Source: Paraescarpia echinospica (taxonomy: Eukaryota; Annelida; Polychaeta; Sabellida; Siboglinidae). From it: a DNA stretch of 64,000 bases. The translations under genes were made by a program, and so were the position numbers. The notes below the pieces were generated by a model. The model was not told where the DNA came from and searched no databases. It worked only from the letters and a program-made list of their open reading frames with translations. The stretch is taken from contig CM034531.1 in the NCBI GenBank assembly GCA_020002185.1, positions 75,687,585-75,751,584 of the forward strand, read 5' to 3'. Below, one piece after another: positions 34,459-43,841 of the stretch; the first letter of the stretch is position 1, and each line of letters begins with the position of its first letter.

Positions 34459-35039
34459 GCAGTGACACAACGGAACAACAATGTTATATTTTTGCTTGAT
34501 GGAAATTAAAAAGTACACCATTATCCTATAGTTTAGCATTGTTTAGCATATAAAGTATATGTAAGGCATAGACTAAAAAATTAAATGGTCCTGAATGCTC
34601 CGGCTTTTAGCATTTCCCCTTAGCAAAGGCTAAAAGATCGAGTGTTCGTGAACAGTGATACCTGGGAATGAGCCGCACGACAGAATAACGTGCATATGTA
34701 TAGCGTGCTTAACACAAAATGTCTTAAATTACTGTTTTGTTAGTTTATTATGGATGTGATACATATAAAGTATCTCTAATTGTATGTTCACTTAGGACCT
34801 ATTTCCTGCCGTGGCGCTGCACAGCGCCGCAGCGCCATGCGAGTGCTAAATATAGGTACAAATTTTGCGGTTGACGTCATGTTCACGAGTGGTCGGGCTT
34901 TCACACTACTAACAACTGAGCTATCAGGCGCCACTCGTGTCAGAGAACCGCCATGCTCATTGGTCAGTACGTCGTAGCGAGAACGTCGTGCTGACCCCAT
35001 TACAACCAGCTCCCGCGCTCCCAATTGGTCCGCGCAACT

Positions 35040-35215
35040 TAAAACTGGGTTACGCGTGACCCAGTTTGAGACAAAAATGGGTCACGCGTAACTACGCCTG
35101 ACCCATTTTGGGGGTCCAAAACTAGGCGAACCGTTCGTGAACCGTTCGTCGTGTACACACTGCGTCTGGTTCGCGAACGGTTCTGACCCAATTACATGTA
35201 GTTATAACTCGTGGC
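35040..35215. repeat. CpG-rich palindromic patch
   Basis: Contains ACTGGGTTACGCGTGACCCA, nearly self-complementary; an ATGGGTCACGCGT...TGACCCAT hairpin; and repeated GAACCGTTCG and GGTTCGCGAACGG words. Probably the end of a palindromic DNA transposon. Confidence 0.55.
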
Positions 35216-35388
35216 ATGTCATTTGTTCGGGTCACGTGTCAATGCTCAAAGCGCTGTACAAGAATCTAATAATGTAAAACATTAATTGTACGTGATATAT
35301 GAGCACATAAATATAAACTTAATATAATATATTAATTATAAAAACAAATATTTTAATTTAATTCATTAAAAAAAAAAACTGCTACATG

Positions 35389-35424
35389 AATATTATTAAA
35401 ATATATGAGATAATTTATGTTTAA

Positions 35425-35455
<31 letters not shown>

Positions 35456-35482
35456 AATTATCTCATATATTTTAATAATATT
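35389..35482. repeat. Perfect 32-bp inverted repeat around a (TA)n core
   Basis: Left arm 35389-35420 (AATATTATTAAAATATATGA...) is the exact reverse complement of right arm 35451-35482; the 30-bp spacer is almost pure TA. Another TA run follows at 35493-35513. Confidence 0.92.
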
Positions 35483-35599
35483 TAATGTTATTATATATAT
35501 ATATATATATATAATAATTATTATTGTAATATTTACATATATGCAATCATGGGTAGGCAAATAAAGTATGAGTTTAGCTTTAAAATGTCCAAGAGAGTA

Positions 35600-35815
35600 A
35601 AATACGCAGATTGCGCGTCATTAGCGAACCGTACGCGCCCGCTAGCGGGTTCACATTACAGAGACAAGTGGGCGCGTTCGCGTCCACTGCGAACACATCG
35701 AGAGGGGGTCTGAGCGGACCCGACGCACCCAACGTAACCAGTGTGTACGCGGCCAACTGGACGCGAACCGTTCGCGCGTCCGCTAAAATTACTAGTGTGA
35801 ACACGGCCTTAGAAA
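35600..35815. repeat. CpG-rich repeat patch, MITE-like
   Basis: Dense CGCG and TTCGCG words, ending ACTAGTGTGAACACGGCCTT, which is the reverse complement of the AAGGCCGTGTTCACACT type of end. It shares vocabulary with 21241-21445 and 35040-35215. Confidence 0.5.
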
Positions 35816-36098
35816 CACACGCACTTATCTTCTGTGCCTCCAGCACAAGTATTTAGAAGAACGAAAGCCAGTTAATTTAGTTACACTACTAGAATGGATA
35901 AGTAATGATGAACAAACTTATTTTACATTCTACCATGCATTTCCTGCAGATATTGTATTTGGCTTTGCCTGCACGAGGGTCCGCGAATCAACAACCTACG
36001 ACCACTATCAACAATGGACTCTCCCGGCCAGGGTCTCCAGGAGGGAATCCCTCAGTTTATTTATAGCTCCAAGCCAAGCCTATGTTCACGTAAACAAA
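35816..36098 (+). promoter_or_regulatory. Possible promoter and 5' UTR of the UBA-UBX-LRR gene
   Basis: Positioned directly upstream of the proposed first ATG, in a locally GC-richer stretch (about 35960-36110). No TATA box is evident. This depends entirely on the first-exon assignment. Confidence 0.3.
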
Positions 36099-36122
36099 AT
36101 GGCGAGCGGGACGCAGTTGCAA
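36099..36122 (+). CDS. Proposed first coding exon of the UBA-UBX-LRR gene
   Basis: ATG in context CAAAATGG gives MASGTQLQ and then a GTACGA donor, phase 0. This fits the phase-0 acceptor of the UBA exon at 43842 and would give MASGTQLQSIDDLLACM, a plausible start for a UBA-first protein. The intron would be 7.7 kb and hold the antisense LINE. Inferred from phase, Kozak context and GC content only. Confidence 0.45.
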
Positions 36123-36656
36123 GTACGATGTTATAATTTGTGTATTGTCTTATAATATTTCAAAATACAATGCTACAATGCGTTTTCAGAATGATGGCAT
36201 GCTTAGTAATGTCATGTCAATATTCTGACAAAAGATTGAGATTGATCGGTCAACGTAACATACAGATACAGTTAATAGAACGTTGCCGAGTGCTGGAAAC
36301 AACTAGAACTAGAACACTACAGATATAGATCGATGCCTGTTTCTGACACTGACGGTGACACTGACACAGTGACAGTTCAGTAGGATTTCTTCTTCTTCTT
36401 CCAATACACGCCTAGCCTCAACATGCTGAGGATACAGGCGGTGCCGTGGCATGGCAGGCGAACAGGAAATTTTTGTTTTGTTTTTAGAGTGCAATACATA
36501 AGAACACAAACTATCGTGTAAATAAACATAAATACGTGCAGAAGAACTTGTTAACGTCTAAAACATGGGGTACTGCAAAGTCTGGATGTTGCTTTTAAAC
36601 GCATCCACTGATCCAGGCTGTTTTCTTACAGGTTCTTACAGGTCCTCTTCTGGCTT

Positions 36657-39581
36657 TTAGGCTGTGATGCCTCTTACGCCAGCTCTGATGTTTGTCGTCA
36701 AACTATATGGTGCGCATGCATCTGACGAGTTGTTCCATAATAGGGGTGGGGCTGTGTAATCGAGCTTAATTGGGTGGTTTTTCCATAATTTGTCTAATTT
36801 TCCCTCGAAGGACTGAACTGATGGAGCCTCTACCACAGACTGTGGGAGGCTGTTCCATACGTCCGTGCATCGGTGTATAAATGAATTTTGTTTAATGTTT
36901 AACCGACAACGTCCTTTGAATATTTTTAGGTGATGTCCTCGCGTACATGATTCAGTATCCCTCAAAGTTATAAAGTTCGATGTCACAGCTGTATCATATT
37001 TGTCTGTTAAAATCCTATACATTTCAATCATGTCTCCTCTGAGGCGACGATATGACAGAGTTGGTCATTTTAGTCTTTGCAGACGTTCATTGTATTCAAG
37101 ATCTTTAAAGCCTGGAATTAATTTGGTTGCTCTATGCTGAACATTTTCAAGAGCTGTAATGTGTTTCATTAAGAATGGAGCCCATACTTGATTTGCATAT
37201 TCAATATGTGGGCGGACGAGAGATTTAAAAACAGTAGAAAAACATTGTTCATCCATGTAATCAAAAGTGCGACGAATTATCCCCATCATTGAATTGGCTT
37301 TATTAATTTTTTCCGACATATGTGCCTCAAAGTTTAGTGATGAGTCAAAAGTGACGCCAATATCCTTCACCTTATCCGTACTTGCCAGCGTTATATGATT
37401 AGGTCCCAGTGTGTAGCTGTCGTTTCTTATTGTTGATGATCCTACTCTCATATGGCTGCATTTGTCTGGGTGGAACTTTAAAAGAGATTCGTATGTCCAA
37501 TGTTCTGCATGGGTAAGATCTTGTTGAAGCTTTGTGCAATCTTCAGTGGTGTAAATTGGATGGAAGAGTTTCATATCATCCGCAAACAGGAATATTTCGG
37601 AGCTCTTTATAACATCCGGTAAATCATTAATAAATATAACAAAAAGTAAGGGACCAATCACCGATCCTTGTGGTATGCCGCTGATGACATCATGCCAATT
37701 TGAAAAAGAATTATTGACCCTTACACGTTGTGTTCTGTGGGCCAATAGAGCTGCAACCCAGCTTAGAATATTTCCTTGAATTCCATAGCTCTGGAGTTTC
37801 TCTATAAGTCGTAGATGTGGGACTTTGTCAAATGCTTTCATAAAATCACAATATACTACATCAATACATCCACCATTATCTAGTGTCTCAGTCCATGAAT
37901 CGAGTACTTTAAGTAATTGGAGAACTGTAGACCGCCCTTTGATGAATCCAAATTGTTTGTCGCTCAACAGGTCATTATCTTTCAAATGTTTAGTGATGGT
38001 ATCTCTAACTATGCCTTCCATTATTTTCCCTACTATGCTCGTTAGGCTGACTGGCCGGTAGTTATGTGCTAGATTTTTGTTTCCTTTCTTGTGAATTGCA
38101 GATATGTTTGCTATTTTCCAGTCTTTGGGTAGTATGCCTGTTTTCAGCGACGTGTTAAAAATTTTGGATAGTGGAGTGCTAATACTCTCTGCCAATTCGT
38201 TTAGTACACGAGGATGGAGGCCGTCAGGTCCTGGTGATTTGAATATTTTTAGTTTCTTTAGCTTTAAAGCCACTATCGATGGAGTGATAGTGCAAGATTC
38301 AACTTTGTTATGACATCTTATTGGCTCCTCCAGAATGTCTCCTTCTGGTTCTCTCGTAAATACGGAAGAGAAATGATTTGCCAATACCTGTGCTTTTTCC
38401 AAATCTGTCTTTGTCAGATCATCCTTGTCTTTGCTTTTTATTAAGTTCGGTATTCCCATTCTTGTGTTCATTTTTGCCTGCGCATATTGCCAGAACTTCT
38501 TGGGATTCTGTTTTATTTGATTTATGATATCTTTTTCATATAGTTTCTGTGCCTTTCTTGTCAGTCTCCTGACCTGATTTCGGAGTCGACAAAATTCCTG
38601 ATAAGTTTGGGCATCTTTGGAGAGAAGATATTTTTTCCACAACCTGTTTTTTCTTTTGATTTTGGTTCGGATTTTGAACTCCAGTGGAACTGGGTATTTT
38701 CTGGCTCTCTCAGTTATCACCTTCTTTGGTATGCATTTTCCTTCTGCATATCTAAGCTTAGAAGTAAGGATATCCCACTGAGTTTGCGCATCCTCCTGGT
38801 GATTAGAAAATTCCTCCTCCCAATCAATGTTTAGTATGTCTTTCATTTTGGTGTAATCCCCCTTGTCGTATTTATAGACAGTTTTGCTGATTGGTTCATA
38901 GACTGGCATGCAGTTAAGAACCACCTTAATAATAGAATGGTCACTTCTTCCTAGTGCTGAGGCTGTTTCATTTGTTGAGATCTCTGTGTCTTCACTAGTG
39001 AGGACAAGATCAAGGAGTGATGGTTCAGTTGTACCTCTACCTCTAATGGGCTCTGTTATATGTTGCACAAAGTAACAGTCTCGAAGTTTCTCAATGAATT
39101 TAAATTCTTTCTCCTCTGTACTTGCTGCTGTAGTTGACATTGTTTCCCAATCAATTTTAGGATAGTTAAAATCTCCAAGTAGTAGAACACGTGCAAATTT
39201 TTTCTCACTTATTTTATCAAGTAGTTTGTTAAGGTTGTCATTATTCTCGGTGGTACTGTTTGGACTCCTATAAAAGGAGCCTATGAGAAGAGTGTCTTTC
39301 CCTTTCAGTTTTAAAGTGCAAAATTGTGCTTCATTGAACTCAACATCAAACTGGTGCACTTCAAATGGCAACGAATTGTGAAGAAACAAGATCATCCCTC
39401 TGCCTGTGTCCTCACCAATATTTATAGTTTCCATAGAATATCCTTCCAGGTTATATTCTTGTGTGGTAAGTTGTCTTTTATAATTTTTAGGTTTTACTTC
39501 TGACACTGCTATAACCTGTGGTGGAGTTGAATGGTTTTTTATTCTACATTTTAGTTCTGTTAGTTTTTCTTTTGTTAGCAC
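36657..39581 (-). pseudogene. LINE ORF2: endonuclease and reverse transcriptase, one in-frame TGA
   Basis: 838 codons, then TGA at 37065-37067, then the same frame continues through RRLRGDMIEMYRIL to a final stop at 36657 (about 974 codons in all). APE-type endonuclease: VIAVSEVKPK, IGSFYRSPNS, LLLGDFNYPKIDW, GRSDHSIIKV. Reverse transcriptase: SPGPDGLHPRVL, NYRPVSLTSIVGKIMEG, YCDFMKAFDKVPH, GIPQGSVIGPLLF and FLFADDMKLFH (catalytic ADD). The C-terminal region CTRGHHLKIFKGRC and WNSLPQSVV is typical of CR1-type ORF2. The stop removes the last about 135 residues. Everything before it is intact. Confidence 0.9.
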
Positions 39582-39604
39582 ATCAGCATTTGTGTACCAT
39601 ACAG

Positions 39605-40702
39605 TTATTTCTCTGGCACTGGCACTTGTGGTGCGAGAGTTTGGTTGGTATTTCCGCCCCTCTTTTTTACTTTGATGATCTGTCTTTCTCCTGGGCGCCC
39701 TCTTACCAGGTAGACAAAATTTGTTGTCTGCTCCTGCTGTGTTTTTTCTCTTGCCTCCTTCTGTAGTAGTCGCTCCTTCTCTCTGTCATCTTTGCTCATG
39801 TCATGCTTTATAACCATTCCACTGAATGGTTCCCCTTTGTTTTTCAGTTTGTATAGGTTTTTCATGACAAAAGCTTTTTTATCCTCTTCTGGGAATGTTA
39901 CAAGTAACGGACGAGTTCTTGTTCCCTCTGTTTCCATTTCCTTTCTTTGTTTGCTCCCTAATCTCCTTACTTGTAGGTCTTCAGGTTGGTATTTACCATC
40001 TGTAGTGTATCCTGAAATTTCCCTCATTAGTTTCCTGTCATGAATAGTGTTGTCTTCTTTCAGAGTGCTGGTCCCCTCTGGCACATTGTATACCACAATG
40101 TTCTTCATTCTGGTCATTCGGTCATTTATTTGGGTGCACACAGTGGCGACCATTTCATCTTTGTTTATGACTGGTTCTACGTATGTTGCTCCTAGTGATT
40201 CATGTGGTGTCTGAGTTTGCAGATTGGATACTTTTGAGACTGTCTCCTCAAGTTCATTGACTCTGGTTTGGAATGCTTTTTGTTTATTTTCCATTGCAGT
40301 CAATTTCTTTTCAAATTGGTCTTGACGCTTGTTCATGATAAGGATGTGTGACATGATTGCCTTTGCCCCTCTTTGGCATGATTTACACTACCAACTGATT
40401 CGTTGGTTTTCATCGCTGGTTAATATGGCATACAAGGCATCAGACACACTTTGACAGACTTTGTGATACCATCCCTTACAGATGTCACACTCAATGGCGT
40501 CCTCGTTATCTTTAACTTCCAAGCTGCAGTCAGGGCAGACACATTTTTCTTGATCTCTGTCAGCCTCTAATTTCTTGTTTGTTTTATGACTTTTCTTTGA
40601 ATTGTATCTTGATGATGTTGCCTTAGAGCTAGACGAGCTAGACGAGCTACCTCGTAGAGATCTTGATGTTTTAGATAACACTGGTGTACCACCAGTTGCC
40701 AT
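39605..40702 (-). pseudogene. LINE ORF1: PHD finger, coiled coil and RNA-binding-like region, one in-frame TAG
   Basis: Begins MATGGTPVLSKTSRSLRG with a Ser-rich stretch. The PHD finger follows: CPDC, ECDICKGWYHKVCQ, then W, TAG (40388-40390), CKSC, so the stop sits inside the last CX2C knuckle where an aromatic residue is usual. The same frame continues into a coiled coil (FEKKLTAMENKQKAFQTRV) and a basic nucleic-acid-binding region (MKNIVVYNVPEG, PLLVTFPEEDKKAFVMKNL), ending at 39605. ORF1 proteins with PHD fingers are known in CR1-group elements. Confidence 0.82.
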
Positions 40703-40910
40703 ATTTATTAGATACTTAATACATACAATTTTTCATTAACCTACTATTAAATAATGTTTAATTCATTAATTTAAATATATATATATATCTATAAAAAAAA
40801 TATATAAATAATATTTTATTAACTTTTATACTAAATTGAATAGGTGCAAGTGCAGGGTTTGGGACTAGTGCAAACACCAACAGATAGAAGCAATGATAGG
40901 GTAAATGTTA

Positions 40911-41745
40911 GTTTTTTTTTTCTAGCCCTGGGCCGACTCAGGGCTTGAAATATGTTGAAGACACAAGGGTGATGATGATACACCCGAAGAAAGGCCTGTT
41001 AGTTCAGGAAGTGGCAAGACAGAGGAGAAGGATTTAAGAATATCTTATATACGTGTCTTATATAGCTAATGTATATTTAATTACTGTGATGTTTAGTGTT
41101 TAGAACACCCTGATTTATGCGAGTTGCATTGGGGGTGATTTGTGTTTTGCGCTCTTAGCTTATTGTTTACTTTTCCGCCATTTTGTTTTAAATTCTACAG
41201 GTTGTTTTGATTTACAATATATTGAGGGAGGGAATTCCAAAGTCGAATGGTACTGGGGAAAAAAGAATACAAGTGGTAGTTGCATCTGGAGTGAGGGATA
41301 AGGTAAGATAAAGAATGTTGTTTTCTAGTGACTATATTTACAGGAATAAGGTATTGGTTTGCTGGTATACCCACTAGGCCATTTGCTATCTTGTACATCA
41401 TACATAGTTTTGCATCAGTTCTTCTGTCTGATAAGGATCTCCATCCTAATGTCTGGAGCATGTCTGTTACACTGGAGGTATTGTGGTGGCGATATAAGAC
41501 ATATCGGGCTGCACGGCGTTGAATCATTTCTAGTTTGTTTATTTGTGTAAGGGTATATGGATCCCAGACAGTACAGCTGTTCTCCACGATGGGTCTGACA
41601 AAGGTGAAGTAAGCCTGAGTTTTTATTTGAATTGACGGAACTTTGAGATTTCTGCGGAGGAAGCCTAGTGATCTATTTGCTTTTAGACAAATGTTATTTA
41701 TGTGGGCATTCCACCGGAGATCCTTTGAACGATAGTCAATCTCGA
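40911..41745 (-). pseudogene. 5'-truncated second LINE copy, ORF2 C-terminus plus 3' UTR
   Basis: Minus strand. DLRWNAHINNICLKANRSLG (about 41690-41745) continues in frame through VRPIVENSCTVWDPYTLTQI, RRAARYVLYRHHNTSSVTDM and FFPSTIRLWNSLPQYI, ending at 41195. A 3' UTR follows and ends at a run of ten A (T on +, 40911-40922), the likely poly(A) tail. It is a different LINE family from the element at 36.5-40.8 kb. Confidence 0.8.
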
Positions 41746-43630
41746 CTTGTGTTTACTTTACGTATGACCAAAACAGCTGGGGATCCCGGGCTTATGTCAT
41801 ATCACTCATTATGTTGATATTATTATGTCCTGTGTGAATTGCCGCTTGCGTAGGGTGACATTCACTAATTCAGAAATGTAATGATCAGTCACTCAAGACT
41901 CACGATGTAAAGTTGTCTGTCCCCTCCGTCTTCCTTCCTTCCTTCCTTCAGTTGGGCGGTACGCAATGGCTTAAGAAGACCGGAGCCTTACCTCGGGTAT
42001 GTCGCTCGCCAAGCCGTGTGCATCATCGTCCTGTGTTGATGCATTGTCCCCTCACGGCTAAGGGTGTATTTGTTTTTTAATGAAATTGAACAAACAAGCG
42101 TTCCAGGTTCGTCACGAATATATATGTTTTATTCATCAGTAGAAACTTCAGACACGATGTCCCTACAACGTTTGCACATTCATGTGCGCCGACAGTTCAA
42201 CTCTAATTTACATTTAAAGTGTCCGTGGTTTTTGAAGATCGAACGATAAAGCAATATATAAACCACCGTGGTTTATATTTGCCGAAATTTTGATAAGTCT
42301 AAACTTGTGGAAAACATTTTCCTAGTTTCCCGTGGAGAGCGTCAACGTGTCTCTTCGTCTGGGTTTATTGCTGTCCTTTTTCGTAATTCCAATAATAATT
42401 CCCTTTTAAACATACTGGCTTGGCCTCAAGCCAAATCCGGGAATTGTCTTTAAACCGTAAGGGATCGAAACGCATCGTATGAAATTTGTAGAATTATGGT
42501 TCTACGCATGCGTGTTTTTATGTCGTCATACTATGGGGATGAGGGTGCTCACTCACGTGAAGGGGTCTGCATTTATTTGCATAATTTCATCTTTCCGGTT
42601 CGATCTTAAAACCAGGACATGGTCACGAAGTGAATCTAAGGTCAGGCCAATGTCTGCACCAAATTCCAGTCATGACTCTTAACTGTCAACTACATTCTGT
42701 TCCGGTAGACACCAAGAACTACGCCTACAGACGCGAAAATAAACAAATCGTTCAAACCTTGTTGCTTTAGAAACGCGCCCACAGTGACGGCAACCATATG
42801 CTTGCCTTGTGCAGCATTCTTTTATATAATGCTTTTATATAACGTGACTTTGGTTTTTCTGTTCTAGTCTTTCTCTGATAACTAATAATAATAGTAATTA
42901 ACTAAATTAGCCACTGCAGGTCTGTTACAACGAGTGAAGTTGAAATAATAAAAATAAAAACAAAATATCTGGAATAGAAAGTAGGTACCAGCATTTCAAT
43001 CGGCACTGCAGTCACACGTACCGCATCACCCAGGCCATGGCCTTCCCATCGCATGACTGTCACCATGATCATGATGTATTCGATACAATACATTCACAAT
43101 CATAATTTTGTAGTTCCAGCAATACCCACGTCAAAAGTTAACCAAATATAAATTTTTATTTGTCTTTGACCTGTTGTTGAATACTGTTGTTTTGGGGATT
43201 TGGTTCAACTTCAAGTTTAGCATGAAGAAAACATGGATGACATTGACGAATCTGTACATATAAATTATAATTGCAATATTGTATTGATTCGTTAATTGAA
43301 CTTGTTCGACATCAAGCTTTCAAACTTTGTCTTTGAAACCCAAGGAGCACCATATCCAAGTTTATTTCCCTTTTCAGTCTTTTTATGTCAATATCATACA
43401 TGTTGATATTTCTTTATCTTGAGCTGTTTGTGATTTAGTCTTGCTATTTACAAATTGAGAAGGTATATATGACTATAATTTGAGACATTTGTTTATAAAT
43501 GTAAATAAGTTTTTTGTTGGTGTGTTTGTGTCATTCTCCATGTCTCAGAGGCACAGATGATAGAGTAACATGCTTTTTATATCGATATGTTCAGTACTAA
43601 GAAGATTCGCACTTTATTGTTGAAAAAATA
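41746..43630 (+). other. Intron 1, distal part: nothing certain
   Basis: Contains a CTTC run near 41930-41958 and short unassigned ORFs. If the first exon at 36099 is wrong, an alternative first exon of the UBA-UBX-LRR gene should be sought here. Confidence 0.35.
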
Positions 43631-43841
43631 TTTGATATGTTTGTGTGGTCTCTTGTAGAACGTAGATGACATGTTAGCCTGTATAGATTGTGTTTGATGT
43701 GTTTGTGTGGTCTCTTGTAGAACATAGATGACATGTTAGCCTGTATAGATTGTGTTTGATGTGTTTGTGTGATCTCTTGTAGAACGTAGATGACATGTTA
43801 GCCTGTATAGATTGTGTTTGATGTGTTTGTGTGATTTGTAG
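43631..43841 (+). repeat. 62-bp tandem repeat duplicating the 3' splice site of the UBA exon
   Basis: Units start at 43631, 43693, 43755 and 43817. The first three each contain a CTCTTGTAG acceptor-like site followed by AACGTAGATGACATGTTAGC or close variants, a diverged copy of the exon start AGCATAGATGACTTGTTGGC. The fourth unit carries the real acceptor (TTTGTAG ending 43841) and leads into the exon. Confidence 0.85.

Larger units (their letters stand above)
32535..34660. repeat. Cluster of about seven hairpin-forming repeats
   Basis: Copies at about 32541-32612, 33175-33243, 33405-33475, 33968-34040 (decayed), 34174-34243, 34389-34458 and 34586-34655. Each has GGTCCCGAATGGTCGGGCTT, a short spacer with CCCTAGNAAAGGC, then the reverse complement of the first block. 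Downstream flanks also match (CAGTGACACACGGAAC, TGTTATAT), so full units of roughly 205-235 bp were multiplied and later diverged. Confidence 0.85.
36545..40765 (-). mobile_element. Nearly full-length LINE (CR1-like, Jockey superfamily), antisense in intron 1
   Basis: Non-LTR retrotransposon on the minus strand with two ORFs in order and a 3' UTR (about 36545-36656). Both ORFs are uninterrupted by frameshift, but each carries one nonsense codon (40388-40390 in ORF1, 37065-37067 in ORF2). This makes it the youngest-looking element in the window. No long poly(A) tail is visible. It is antisense to the host gene. Confidence 0.88.

Noticed and set aside
35580..35856. ORFs of 80-90 residues on both strands
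   Set aside because: Both strands are open because of CpG-rich palindromic composition; better explained as a transposon end.
28093..40390. Alternative genetic code with TAG or TGA as sense codons
   Set aside because: The receptor and the UBA-UBX-LRR gene have no internal TAG or TGA in their joined frames and end in TAG and TGA, so the standard code applies.
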